Shown here: piece after piece, positions 1 to 12,683 of the stretch | How positions within the stretch are numbered: the first letter of the stretch is position 1 | Layout: every line of letters starts with the position of its first letter | Source of the DNA: Papiliotrema nemorosa | Lineage: Eukaryota; Basidiomycota; Tremellomycetes; Tremellales; Rhynchogastremaceae | Direction of reading: 5' to 3' | Assembly: GCA_032158125.1 (NCBI GenBank) | Contig: JASKOT010000012.1 | Span: 310,001-374,000 of the forward strand | Length of the DNA stretch: 64,000 nucleotides | The notes under the pieces: model-generated | Databases searched by the model: none | Told to the model about the DNA's origin: nothing | The model's input: only the letters and a program-made list of their open reading frames with translations | Made by a program: the position numbers and the translations under genes

Positions 1-811
1 GGAGGTCTGGTATGTCTCCCATCCTTCTAATCTGTGACGTCCATGTGTGACACCCATATGCGGTTTCTCCTTGGGGAGAAGCGAACCTTTGCCTTGCTCC
101 AGCGAAAAGTCTCTGAGCGGTGAATTGACATACAGTTTGCCTTGTCTTACTTCCTTCTATTCGACGCGGCGACTTTATCGAAACATGCCAAACCACCCGC
201 CGATGCACCATACGAGCCTATTCCCGTCCATATGAGCTTTGTCGACTGGGTCCCAGCTATCTGCTCCACTCGTGAGTAGTTGTTCCACTACCTTGGGGCC
301 ATACCGGCGCATGAACTTCCTTTGTGTATGTATAGTCCGTGGCTGACCCACAGTCGGGTTCTTGGTCACTGCCCTCCTAGACAAATCGCATCTCCACTCG
401 GCGTTCTCTGGTGACTCGTGGGGAAGTGACTCAGCAGCTACGAGAGCCAAGATGGTCCTCTTCATCGGAGTCGCATTGATGGCGGGCGGTCTGGCTGGTA
501 GCTTTGTAAGTGGATACCCTACACCTCAAGCTTGAGATCATTCTCGGAATTCTACACTTGCTACCTGACATCACACCGTCTTGGGGCAAGAGCTGACCTG
601 CAGACCGTCCTGATCCTGAAATATATCATCCCGGATTACACCGGCTATTTGTGGTACGGAGTCGCCAACGTCGGTATGAACGCAGGGATCATGCTTTCGT
701 ACGTGCAGCTTAAACCACCCATCTTCAATGTCAAGCTGACCAACTAGAGCGATGATTCTCTGGGTGTCGCAGAGCGGTTCAGACGAATACGAGTATCAGC
801 TCACGGTGTAA
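1..811 (+). CDS. VPS68: Vps68/TMEM50 family membrane protein, C-terminal part
   Basis: Five exons can be joined in frame: <1-9, 136-271, 354-505, 604-698 and 748-811, giving 151 residues to a TAA; the first exon runs off the left edge. The reading carries the order typical of Vps68/UPF0220 (TMEM50-like) proteins: a first membrane segment ending in FLLFDAATL, the motif FVDWVPAICSTLG, an exposed loop around DKSHLHSAF, a third segment MVLFIGVALMAGGLAGS, and the C-terminal stretch IMLSAMILWVSQ followed by a short acidic tail. The family has four membrane spans and in yeast works with Vps55 in late-endosome to vacuole traffic; that role is inferred. Only the extreme N-terminus should be missing, since the family is about 150-185 residues long. 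Confidence 0.85.
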
Positions 812-1130
812 TGAAATGGATAACGATTGTAGTATGCACAAGCGAATCATTCAGCATGGATGTATTTGCTTCAACTTGTTGTGCACTACATGTCATTCCG
901 TCTTCCTATTGACCTTTACGAAGGTCTGAGTAAGTAAAGTCTGGGACGAGCGATAAGATAAGTCGGACCTCGACCCGAGGACCGGCAAATGACGTCGAGG
1001 TCATTGAATGTTGTTCTTTCAGCTCGCCGATGTGATTCTTGATTCTTGCAACACGACAGTACTACGAATTTCCGTCAAAGTCAGAGAGAACAGTATCAGA
1101 GGTGAAAGTAGCCAGCACGTCGACACCATC
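812..1130. other. Intergenic spacer
   Basis: This stretch holds the 3' flank of the Vps68 gene and the 5' flank of the next gene. An upstream in-frame ATG lies at 1008, but the reading from there to 1131 has no recognisable character. I see no RNA gene or repeat. Confidence 0.5.
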
Positions 1131-1892
1131 ATGAGCGCGTTTCGTGCAGCGTTGAGCTCTCTGCGTCTTCCCACCACTCTCTCCCTCTTTGGCCTCTCTC
1201 GACCTCTTTCATCCCAAACCCCCCAAGCGAGCACCTCCCATTTTCTCATCCGCCAACCATCACCTATCGCAATCCGCGAATCACCCTATCCTATAGTATT
1301 CATTCGCACACCTGGACTATCCTCTCCCGACAGCCAAGAGAATGAAGATTGGAAGACTTGGACAGGGATGTTTGCGGAGAAAGGATACACTTCCATCGAG
1401 ATAGACGTGGTCCCACCTTCATACTCCACCACTCCATTCGCAGCCATGGTCGGCGTTCTCGCTACTCAGATCCGGACGCTAGGAATACCTTTCCCACCAG
1501 TCATCGTAGCTACAGGGAGAGCTTGTCTGTTGAGTCAAGCGTATATAGAGGATTATGCCGCTTCGGGGCTTGTAATGGTCAACCCAACAGGGGACGAAGA
1601 TGACAGAGACGGGAGTTTGGGAGACAAGGGTAAGGAATGGGAATGGCCAAAGCTGGGATATGAACCGCATTTCCCTATATTGGTCATTGCGGATCAAGCC
1701 AAATTGGAGGGTTTGAAGAAGAGTAGTAGGATTGTGAGAGCTGCGGAGAACGGGGTTGGGAGGGGAGGTAAGGGAGTGAGTGTGGAGAGTCTGGTAGACG
1801 GTGTCAGGGGAGAGGGGAGTAGGAATGTGAGTCCTGTATCGAGCACGATAGCGCGACGAGCTGACGATGTAGGAGGTCGAGAGGTGGTTTGA
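1131..1892 (+). CDS. Alpha/beta-hydrolase-like protein, probably mitochondrial, with degenerate nucleophile elbow
   Basis: Single-exon frame of 253 codons. The N-terminus starting at 1131 is basic, hydroxylated and free of acidic residues for about 30 positions, as in a mitochondrial presequence, so I prefer this ATG to the in-frame one at 1008. The middle resembles the core of an alpha/beta hydrolase: a strand YPIVFIRTPG, a helix with W and GMFAEKGY, a strand YTSIEIDVV, a helix, then the strand PPVIVATG where the nucleophile elbow should be. There the expected G-x-S-x-G reads G-R-A-C-L, so the serine is missing. The C-terminal third is low-complexity and charged. Function unknown; it may be a non-catalytic hydrolase-fold protein found in related yeasts. 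Confidence 0.6.
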   Translation: MSAFRAALSSLRLPTTLSLFGLSRPLSSQTPQASTSHFLIRQPSPIAIRESPYPIVFIRTPGLSSPDSQENEDWKTWTGMFAEKGYTSIEIDVVPPSYSTTPFAAMVGVLATQIRTLGIPFPPVIVATGRACLLSQAYIEDYAASGLVMVNPTGDEDDRDGSLGDKGKEWEWPKLGYEPHFPILVIADQAKLEGLKKSSRIVRAAENGVGRGGKGVSVESLVDGVRGEGSRNVSPVSSTIARRADDVGGREVV

Positions 1893-2167
1893 TAGGTGTG
1901 GATTCTGAGGCGTCGGCGTACGGAGAAGGCATCTTGGACTCGTAGCGTACGCTAGATCTGGGTGGTCTCCTCGATGTATCTTTCATACGCACAGTCGAAT
2001 CTCAGCTCTTCTCAGGTAGATACTGCGGGTCATAGGTATACACCTCATGCCTCGAGTCGATCATTCCGGCTACAAGCTGTCCGGTCAAGTTGTTACTTCT
2101 CCCTCGATCTCTGTGCTCATCTTTCTACTCTTTTCATGAAGGCGCATCCTGGCTCACGGCTAGCTAG

Positions 2168-3493
2168 ATGAAGATGTCACGCACTTCAACTCTGATCTTG
2201 CGTGCTGTCAGGACCAGAGGCACCTCTTGTGGATCACTAAGGTGGTCTTCCACCGCTCCTGAACGAGTCTCTCCACCACGACGAGCGATGCTGTATGGTA
2301 AGAATTAGCCCCGTCGCTCATGCCTTTGACTGATGTACAAGTTCCCGGGTCGAATCCCCGTATGCTCGAGAAGAGTCTGTCTAGCCCGGCGGACTGCATA
2401 GCATACGACCTGGAAGATGCGGTCGCTACCAATCAAAAGGCAGAAGCAAGGAGGCTAGTTACGGATCTCCTCAATGCAAGTCATCCATACCTCTCACTTC
2501 TGATACCTGCCGTCTGCCATACCACATGAAGCTTCGCCTGACGGATAGAGTGATCGACGACCCAAGGGAGAAGTCATGGTCCGCGTCAATGCCGTTGGAA
2601 CGGGTTTTGAGCAATCCGACCTAGAATCCGTCCTACCTACCAAACACATTCAAGCGCTCGCTTTGCCCAAGACGACTATAGCGGACCATATGAGGCACTT
2701 GGTCGATCAGATCGAGAAGCTTGCTCCGGAGAGTAAACGTAGAGGGCGGAAGGAGGCGTTGAGGGTCATAGCGATGATTGAGAATGCTAGAGGGATGATG
2801 AATCTCAGAGAGATTATCGAAGCTGGACAGGGGTATATCGATGGGTTACTAGTGAGCAGGATCTTTGCTGGGCTGATGGCAGTTCGCCGCGGAAGACTGT
2901 ATGTCCATCGCATACCAGGCGGAACAGCGCGTAGCAGAGGCTCATTGCTAGATTGTGCAGATGTGGGCATCATACGGACCCCTAGTCGGATGGAGATGCT
3001 CTTTGCTCGTTCTCAGATTGTCACGGCGGCCAAAGCGTACGGCCTACAAGCTATCGACCTCGTCAGTCTCACTCACAAGGATGGAGCTGATTCTTAGGTC
3101 TGCGTCAATTACAAAGACGACGAGGTACTGCGAGAAGAATCGGAAGAAGGTAGGAGATTAGGATTTGACGGGAAACAGGCCATACATCCCGCTCAGGTCG
3201 AGACGATACATAGGGCTTTTGCACCGAGTGAGAAAGGTGAGTACCATCGGGCAGGACAGCTGGACAGAGGAGGCTTATGTGAAGAGGTGGAACACGCCAT
3301 CAGGGTCAAATCGACGTTTGAGGAATATGGCGAGAAAGGTCAAGGAGCGTATGGCCTGGAAGGTGTGATGATTGATGCCCCCATGTACAAGCAGGTGAGT
3401 ATAGAATCCATGAACCTAGATCGAAGCTGATTGAAGGCTCTGAAGGTATTGGCGAAAGCTCAAGCTGCCAGCATGACGATTCCTCATGTGTGA
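2168..3493 (+). CDS. Citrate lyase subunit beta-like protein (CLYBL/CitE family), mitochondrial
   Basis: Seven exons join in frame: 2168-2297, 2342-2475, 2549-2851, 2883-2898, 2952-3061, 3098-3394 and 3437-3493, giving 348 residues. Family blocks are clear: RRAMLYVPGSNPRMLEKSL, YDLEDAV (metal/phosphate site region), GEVMVRVNAVGTGFE, VIAMIENARG (metal-binding Glu region), FAAEDYCADVGIIRTPSR, and GFDGKQAIHPAQV near the end. The first 45 residues look like a mitochondrial presequence. Known relatives act on short CoA thioesters: human CLYBL is a citramalyl-CoA lyase in itaconate/C5 breakdown and B12 protection; the exact substrate here is inferred. Intron 2 has a GC donor (2476-2477). The third intron is only 31 nt and the fourth exon only 16 nt. 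Confidence 0.88.
2476..2548 (+). other. GC-AG intron in the CLYBL-like gene
   Basis: The donor reads GCAAGT after an AAT codon and the acceptor is GATAG before AGT. A GT donor one base later would break the frame into the conserved block beginning KGEVMVRVN, whereas GC keeps it exactly. Outside the first two bases the donor matches the normal consensus. Confidence 0.75.
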
Positions 3494-3901
3494 AGCCTCG
3501 GTGTGAAGATCGACGTGGTGGCTATATAGTCGCGAGCATTCGTGCAGATGCCAGCAGGTCCAGGGGACCTATCAACAGGTGACGCTTCCCCGCTAGCGGT
3601 CAAAAGCACGTCTCGGGCAATTTGTCTGTGGCGGGCACTGCATTGTGTCGGAACGACCGCCATCTCCTAACGCGAATGCATCACGGAAACCTGAAAGTTT
3701 TCCGGAGCTCAAAAACATGCATGCCCAATTTCTACGCCCATATTCCGAGCACAGGGTCTGTTGGACAGTCGTCAGATCCTTCGAAGATCTAGCAGTGCTG
3801 TGACACGTGACTCGACTGAGATTCAGATCCAGTCATCCAAAATACTGTTCATCCATTACCTTAGTGTGAACCCCTTGATCCCTATCAGATCCGCGCTGAT
3901 C
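3494..3901. other. Intergenic spacer
   Basis: Stretch between the CLYBL-like gene and the RPAP2-like gene. Nothing recognisable beyond presumed terminator and promoter; short frames here lack conserved character. Confidence 0.4.
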
Positions 3902-5008
3902 ATGTCATCCGCCAACGGAGAATCTTCGAACCGGCCCGTGCCCACACGCACAATGCCTCAGCCGGCTCGACTGACGGTCGCGCAGCGAGGCGCAACGGGT
4001 CAGGTGGACTCTTCGAATATCACTGATGTCGAGGCTTTGAAGAATGATCTGGACAGGAGGAAGCTTGTCGCTCGGAAAGCTGAGAAATGGGCGGATAAGA
4101 TGATGGAGGAGACTCTGTCAAGTCCGATCTTCAAAAAGGCTGTAGGTGTGATCTAGTCTTACTCTGGCCAAGCTGACAGGTAGGCGGCATATCTCAGCCC
4201 GACGCAATATAGGGAAGTATCACACGAGCGGCACCTCAACAGTACATGCTCGTACCCCACTTGCTCCAACTATCCCCAGGCACCTTTCACAACAAATAAG
4301 AGGATACGGATATCATGGACGAATCGAAGTATAAACGAGGTAGAGGGAAATGCCGAAGAAGGCTTCTGCAGTCGGAGATGCGAAGTGAGGAGTAAATGGG
4401 TAGAAGATCAGCTGGAGAAGAGGGGCGTATGGGAGAGAGGTGGGAAACCCGTCGAGCTGTTGGAGGAGATTGAGCCTGTTCACCCGCCAGGTGATGCAAG
4501 GGAAGAGACGAGATCCAAGGAGAACGGGAAGAGTGTTGTCACGAAGAGGCAGATGCCTAATCGAGCGATATCACTAGGCAAAACCATCGTCACGCCGACC
4601 AACCCGCCCGTCCAGCCCACGCTACTGAAGCAACTCGAACAGCCCGACTTGGCCTCTGGAGCAACGGCCGCTTTCTCGAACTTGACGATACATGAAAACC
4701 CCACACCCTCGGTCGCTCCCTTACCTCCGTCTTTGGACGCGCCCCCACCCGAACCTAAACTCACATCGCCAGAAGGAACAAGGAGAGCTGGTTCGTCCAT
4801 GATATCCACGCCTTCGAAACTCACTTCGACCCTGTTATCCGCTTCACGCCAAATGGGGCCGATGAACCAGATGGCGCCTGATTCAGAGGGAGAAGAGGAG
4901 GATCACGATCATGGAGAGTCAGAGATGGGACTGACGTGGGGAGTGGAGGATGAAGAGATGAGGGATCTGTTTGAACAGGCTAGAATGGCTCGGGAGATGG
5001 AAGAGTGA
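3902..5008 (+). CDS. RTR1: Rtr1/RPAP2-type RNA polymerase II CTD phosphatase
   Basis: Two exons, 3902-4141 and 4184-5008, give 354 residues. The diagnostic feature is the Rtr1/RPAP2 zinc site: CSYPTC (C-x4-C) near residue 103, followed after about 30 residues by FCSRRC (C-x3-C), then a helix with WVEDQL. Upstream, residues 45-80 form a charged helix as in the family. The C-terminal half is proline/serine-rich and ends in an acidic helix (EEEDHDHGESEMG and after). Rtr1 in yeast and RPAP2 in animals remove Ser5 phosphate from the Pol II CTD and help nuclear import of the polymerase. The intron position is fixed by the frame into AAYLSPTQY. Converges on the methyltransferase gene only 105 bases away. 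Confidence 0.85.
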
Positions 5009-5113
5009 GGTGAATCAGGGTATGATATCACGAACATAATGACAGTGACGAATGGACGTTTGCATGACCGGGGCGATTTTATACAATGCCCATGGCAGCA
5101 CTCCAGATGACAA

Positions 5114-5843
5114 TTACGATCGTGGATCGTATATGCTCATGCCCAAACCATTGTGGTAGGGTATCACAGTGTTGACGAACCCGTTCTGCGGATCGTGCAA
5201 GAACGAAATGAGGTCGGCATACCGATCAGCCGCACCGGTTATATTGTCCGTAATGACCACTGCTCCCTTGCGCAGGTTCGGCAAGACTACCTTGAGTACT
5301 CGGAGTGATATCGGTGCCCAGACTGATGTCAGCTTTGGTTGGGATAAGGCACATGGCTCACTATCCAGTAACAGCAGATCTACATCCTGCAAGTCCGTCT
5401 TCAACGTTTCCAGTATATCCCCTTGTCGTAGATCGATGACGCTCTCGATCCCTTTCCCTGCTTCGGCCCAGTACTCTCTAGCTTGCTTAATCTTCTCCGG
5501 CTCATTCTCCGTGGCAATCACCTTTCCGCCCGTCTCGAGAGCGGCGAGCGCGAGGTATATCGTACTCACCCCATAGCTCGTCCCTGCCTGATTATCAGCC
5601 CTCTCTGGGTATGCACAGGTATCGAGGACATACTTCGACTATGGTCTTTGCGTTGAGAGCTCGTGCTAGTGTGTAGACATACTCGCATTTATCCTGTTCT
5701 AGCGCAATAAACTTGTCTCGCATGTAATCGTCGAAGGAGACATCTCCTCGACCCTCTTTAGCAAGGATCTCTTCCTGCTCGGTTGACTTGGCATGTAGTC
5801 GGTCAAGTAGATTCAGGACGTGCTGGGGTGCAGGGATGGGCAT
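5114..5843 (-). CDS. O-methyltransferase-like SAM-dependent enzyme
   Basis: Two exons on the minus strand, 5843-5634 and 5587-5114, give 227 residues. The joined frame reads TIVEAGTSYGVSTIYLA, a glycine-rich SAM motif I, then an acidic residue at the end of strand 2 (ENEPEK), DLLLLDSEP in the motif II position, and a late block with AVVITDNITG. The size and N-terminal helical extension match the compact class I group close to catechol/caffeoyl-CoA O-methyltransferases (Methyltransf_24-like). Substrate unknown. The GTGAGT following GTSYGV at 5571 resembles a donor but reading through it keeps the conserved helix. The start at 5843 is the first ATG after the last upstream stop or possible acceptor; a short upstream exon cannot be excluded. 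Confidence 0.75.
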
Positions 5844-6221
5844 GTTGCCTGATAATGAGCAGGCCTTGTAAAAACTGCATGACTTCAATGGATCAGCCGT
5901 CGAGAATGGTCGAGTCGATCATCTCGGCACTTCGGTTAAACACGCTCCGAAGGATAGCTAGTGGCAACTGTTCAGGTTGACATCACTTGCATGGCTGCGG
6001 TTCGCAGAGCACAAATGGGTCTAGCAGGGATTACCTATGGTGCTGGCCGTGAAGCTGTCATCGCTTTACTCATGGTGTGACAGTGAAAAGCTGACGATAG
6101 GCTGTCCGCCTCTTCGCAATTTGTTGGCCCCGCGGAAGAAGCTTGCCGGCGATGGAGGAGTGGCTGCCGGACGGCGCATCTGTCCAGTCCGTGAGAGAGT
6201 CTGTCAACAAGAGAAACTCGT
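5844..6221. other. Intergenic spacer
   Basis: Between two minus-strand genes; no convincing frame or RNA gene seen. It would hold the methyltransferase promoter. Confidence 0.4.
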
Positions 6222-6762
6222 CTAGGCTGTTGAACTGATCACCGTATGGGACCCAGTCGCATGCTTCGCCAGCGTATTCCAGTTGAATCTGACTCCTCCA
6301 AACCCTCCCACTTGTCCCATCTGCGACGCTCTCATCGGACCGCTGCCGGAGTACCTGTGCCACATCGTTGTATCATGCGTGCCATACTCATCGGGTGCAG
6401 GCGGGTGTACCCAGCCCGTAGCCGCTGCATACCCAATAGCAGCCAGAGTGAGGTAGCAGAAGGCCCGACTTTATACGCGCAAATGAGGAAATGAAACGCT
6501 GATCCAGGTAGATGGGCCAAGGACGGCAATGGTCAAGCACGCATGGAGCTAGTGATAAAATCAGCATACACGCACAATGTCAGGTAGAATATCCTCACAA
6601 CTTCTAGCAGAAGCAAGGTCCACATCCTAACGCCGCCACTATGGTGCTCTTGGCGGGCTTCGTGTGGGTCACGCTCCCTGTCGGAGAATCGATGACGACG
6701 AAACTGGGGTCCCAAGCGCAATCTTCCCGACGTCTCACAGCTCGATCAGCGCGACCATGCAT
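6222..6762 (-). CDS. Possible small multi-exon membrane protein (poorly resolved)
   Basis: The clearest part is a terminal frame open from about 6470 down to a stop at 6222, with a hydrophobic stretch (YLTLAAIGYAAATGW) followed by a Gly/Ser/His-rich tail. Upstream on the same strand, between about 6660 and 6500, a second hydrophobic stretch (WTLLLLEV spliced to LHACLTIAVLG across a GTGAGG...ACTAG intron) is visible, and an ATG lies at 6762. I could not find donor and acceptor sites that link the two hydrophobic parts in one frame, so the gene model is incomplete. It could be a two-to-four-span protein, or a decayed gene. Family not recognised. Confidence 0.3.
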
Positions 6763-6860
6763 GGTCCCGGTAAGCTGGAAACAAGCGACTGTTTTGAAGA
6801 TCTGAGCGGGCGATGTGAAAGTGGTGTCAGTTGGGACAAAAAGCAAAAGACGTGATCGAG

Positions 6861-6932
6861 CTCCCTGTCAGAGAATCGAACTCTGATCTCAGCCGTGACA
6901 AGGCTGCATACTAGCCGTTATACGAACAGGGA
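6861..6932 (-). tRNA. tRNA-Asp (GTC)
   Basis: Read on the minus strand, the 72 bases fold as a complete cloverleaf: acceptor stem TCCCTGT paired with ACAGGGA, discriminator G, a D-arm with the A-box-like GTATAACGGCTAGT, anticodon stem CAGCC/GGCTG closing the loop TTGTCAC (anticodon GTC), and a T-arm CAGAG/CTCTG around TTCGATT. No intron. The internal A and B boxes are intact, so it should be transcribed by RNA polymerase III. Confidence 0.95.
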
Positions 6933-7097
6933 TGTTATCCTTTGGATGTTTCCCTTCATCATTTTACATCTATATACATCACAGTAACCCTCAAGCTTGG
7001 GTCTTCACAGGCTGCCACAGTGACGCGAGTCTGGCCCTGCTGGCACTCTATCTCGACACCTCTTCTTACCTCACAAGCACTCATATACCCCTTCAAC

Positions 7098-9675
<2,578 letters not shown>

Positions 9676-9760
9676 AGAGTGGAGTGAAGAAAATATGTCG
9701 GAGAAAAGTTCTACATGCATCGCGTTAATCTATATTACACTCGTATTGTCATCTCCCGAA

Positions 9761-10500
9761 CTAAGCTGCACCTTCACCGAACTTGTGCTCCTTGATCAGA
9801 GCTGACCTCCTTTGCCAAGCTTCAAACCACTCTCTCCTCGCTTGCATCTTCAAAGCCTCCTTCTCGGCTGGCGGTAACGCCCTGTATTCCCTGGTGAAAT
9901 CAATCTTCCTCTTGACGTGGTTTGCTATCCTCTCGTAAACTTTCGGGTTCTCAGCCTTGATCTCCTCCAGCTTCTCTTTCCATTCTGGCGTTTTGCGGAT
10001 TTTAGACATGGAAGTAGGGATAGGGCCGAAAGAAGGGAGAGGGTGAATAGAGTGTAGAGCTTGTTTCATCGCTCGAGCATTGATCTGACCAGCGACATAT
10101 GGCTTCAACTACTATAAGTATACCATACATGTCTAAGTAAGGGAGAGGAACGTACGTGTTGTTGGGTGGAATCCTCTGGACGGTAAAGCTCTGCTGGGGG
10201 AGCGACGAACACGCGGACTTTAGAGTCGTCAATGGTGAATCTCCCATCGCCCCTAGATTGGAAGTGACCTGGTCGACCCGTTCGGACTGAAGTACCAGGT
10301 ATGAAAGCTTGCCGTGTGCCTGCATATTAGCAGTATTCAGATTGGCCTTTGTATGCCAGCGATCACCCAGTTAGATGGGTTCGATATGGGAGAATGGGTA
10401 GGGATGGATAGAATGGCTCACCTTTGTAAAAGTCCTTGTTCGCCCTTTTTGTGGTCAGCGGAAGCCTGGAAGCTCCAAGCAGTGGCTTTGTCGTCTGCAT
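9761..10500 (-). CDS. MRPL27: Mitochondrial large ribosomal subunit protein mL41 (yeast Mrpl27)
   Basis: Three minus-strand exons, 10500-10422, 10319-10156 and 10108-9761, give 196 residues. The N-terminal part reads LPLTTKRANKDFYKGTR, then a glycine-rich stretch and FTIDDSKVRVFVAP, which is the mL41/Mrpl27 pattern, followed by LKPYV. The C-terminal 100 residues are a charged helical extension (KEKLEEIKAENPKVYERI and on), longer than in animals and usual in fungi. The protein belongs to the mitochondrial large subunit. Its neighbours SEC23 and the transporter array are unrelated. Start chosen at 10500 because the preceding frame is closed and the N-terminus resembles a cleavable presequence. 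Confidence 0.85.
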
Positions 10501-11178
10501 ATTGCGTGTAGTCCCTTGTGGGTCGACGATCAAGGTGAATGTGGTCGAGATGGTCAAAAGGAACCTTGAAATTCCAGAGTCGCAGCGTAACGGGAAATTT
10601 GATTCCGCTCAAGAATCATCACCTGCTCATAGAATGCCCCTTCTCGACCATGACTGAGTCCATCGCTTGATCTAACTCGGAATATTGGGTGTGGACGGCT
10701 AGGTCATTGATCGAGCGGTGCTCGCGTCAGATGCGAAACGAGTCCTAACGGAATACTAAGGACCTCATAATCTAGTGGTTGAGCAGCACAATCGATCTTT
10801 TCAGCTTGCTTTGAGGCTTTGGTGTACCATCGTACCATGGATATCACTTGTCGCAGGAGAATACTTTGACTGAATATGGTGCACCATGGCTCATCTCGAA
10901 CACCTACCTCGCAAGGCCAGGCGGATTGCTCAATGCGTCGCGCATTCGTACTAGCATACCAGGATGAGCCTGAGACATCTGAGACGCTTCTGCACGGCTG
11001 TTCGCCTACCGTATCAGACTCATGTATTTTAGGACTACCAGCCTTCTCGATATCTCATCTGCGCTCTCCAGCGTAGGAATCTCCATCTTTGATCATTCTA
11101 ATGAACACTTAGACCCGTGCATTCTATACATTTGAGACTCATAGATAGACACCGGTAGACCCTACGCCGGCTCAAAGA
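10501..11178. other. Intergenic spacer before the transporter array
   Basis: About 680 bases. At 10770-10790 a short piece resembles a tRNA D-arm but no anticodon or T-arm follows. The right part may contain the eroded first exon of the adjoining transporter copy; I could not recognise its N-terminal sequence. Confidence 0.4.
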
Positions 11179-12309
11179 ATGGACCCCTGTCCATTTACGT
11201 CAGGCCGCTTTGTACGTGTCTCGTATACGCGGTCCAGGTTGACAATACGAGTTGATCGTCAGGCCGTCGCTGCTGCGCTCTGCGTGTTCTATGCAGTCGG
11301 GTCGCCTCCGACTTTACACAACCTTGCTATCAAGGACTTGGGGCTCCTCGTCCTAAAGAGTCTACTCGATGCCATAGGGATCGCCTTGATCTCTCAAGCT
11401 TACTTCCTCGCGACACCCTCGTCGGGGAAAATCATCGTTCATGTGCGAGCCATAGCAGCTGAGCTGCTATATGCTTGAGCTGCTATGTCTGCTTCTACTT
11501 CAGTCACCTCAGCTATGGCTGTTTTTAGGCTCGTTCAGTGGGTCCCCCGACGAAGATTGAAGAATTGAGACAAGTCATTTCGGTCAGAGTCGCGATATCA
11601 AGCATCTCACGCGGTTTTCTCGCTGGTGCAGATGATCAGCATCCAGACCATCAAAGATCAGCCCTGGGAATTGTATTTCTCCAACTGGGGACTTGTCTAC
11701 TAGCTTGTGGGGGTGAGTTGGGCGATTTACTGCGCTCTGAGCCTCGCGATAACCCCAGCCCTGCTTTATCGGGAGACGGGACAGGTCGACCCTAATCTCG
11801 TCTTGCTATTGCACACGCTCTGCGGCTGTCTCGTCATATCGGCATGGCTATACAAGACTCGACAGCCCTTCAACATCTTCACGCCGACCATGCTTCTCCT
11901 CATCCCATGCTTGGCAGTAGGTCGTCTCGTATATTCAGCCCACTCAGGACCTGAAGATACAGGTTTGGGATATTGCAAGTCAGTTCTACCTCGTACCGGC
12001 ATTGAAAGAAGGAGAAGGGCTGCCGTGGGTCCGTCTGCGCGATCTTGAGGTCTGTCATGATCTTCCCAGCGCGAAACGCGTGCTGAACTAGGTGCAGCAT
12101 ACGTGGTTCGGACAGCAGTATCTCAACTCTACCCTCTCGAAAGCCATCTTCATAGTCGTGGCGTTCCTAGTCATCGCCATAGGTATCTGGCCCATTGTGA
12201 GTGATCAAGCATGCAGTCGAAGCTCCATGTTTATGCTCAGCGCTCGAGAACAGTCACGGAGGACAATCGGGCCGAAGACGCCAGAGACCAGATTGCAATC
12301 GAAAAGTAA
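11179..12309 (+). CDS. Drug/metabolite transporter (EamA-like), array copy 1, N-terminally truncated and divergent
   Basis: Seven exons can be joined without a stop: 11179-11211, 11263-11442, 11529-11712, 11759-11916, 11963-12049, 12092-12196 and 12241-12309 (271 residues). The last four coding exons are 158, 87, 105 and 69 nt; the 158, 87 and 105 sizes equal those of copy 2 exactly. Aligned segments include VAAALCVFYA, LLVLKSLLDAIG, ALGIVFLQLGTCLLACG and FIVVAFLVIAIGIWPI. The first exon codes only 11 residues against about 51 in the other copies, so the first membrane span is missing, and the second/third exon region is seven or so residues short. It may be a decaying gene or a shortened functional one; the frame being open argues against a very old pseudogene. 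Confidence 0.5.
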
Positions 12310-12683
12310 GCTATCCATACGGTACCCAGCGTTGCATAGGAGGTCTTGCATACCACCAAGGATTGATGAGATCTCACACGTTTCAGCATCCTTGTACCTT
12401 GACCACCTGGACGACTCTTAAGGGCCTGAGCAATACCAGCAACACCCTATGCAGCAAGTCAGCCGTACGTCTCGAAGCGGCTGAGACAGGTCGTACGCCA
12501 GTAACAGGCGCAGTAGTCTGGCATGGGTGTGCAGGAAGACTGCGGTCGATTGATGGGATCACACACGTCCCCAAGGCTGATGATTTGGGGCTGATGGCTC
12601 ATCACAGGACCCTCCTCGATTAGAGGTTCCGCGAAACTCAACCCATGTACATACCACCTCATCCCTACTCATTATCGTCAACG
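12310..12683. other. Spacer between array copies 1 and 2
   Basis: About 370 bases without a supported gene. Probably the promoter of copy 2. Confidence 0.4.

Noticed and set aside
1..811. First reading of the left-edge gene as an oligopeptide transporter end
   Set aside because: The spliced frame gives short spans, DKSHLHSAF and a terminal WVSQ motif that fit Vps68/TMEM50 instead.
2341..2365. GTTCCCGGGTCGAATCCCCG resembles a tRNA T-arm (B box)
   Set aside because: No acceptor stem, D-arm or anticodon arm fits around it, and the bases encode the conserved VPGSNPRM of the CLYBL-like enzyme.
3237..3254. Possible intron GTGAGT...GGGCAG in the CLYBL-like gene
   Set aside because: It would be 18 nt, far too short, and the frame reads straight through.
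10760..10800. TCTAGTGGTTGAGCAG resembles a tRNA D-arm
   Set aside because: No anticodon stem-loop or T-arm follows at the right distance.
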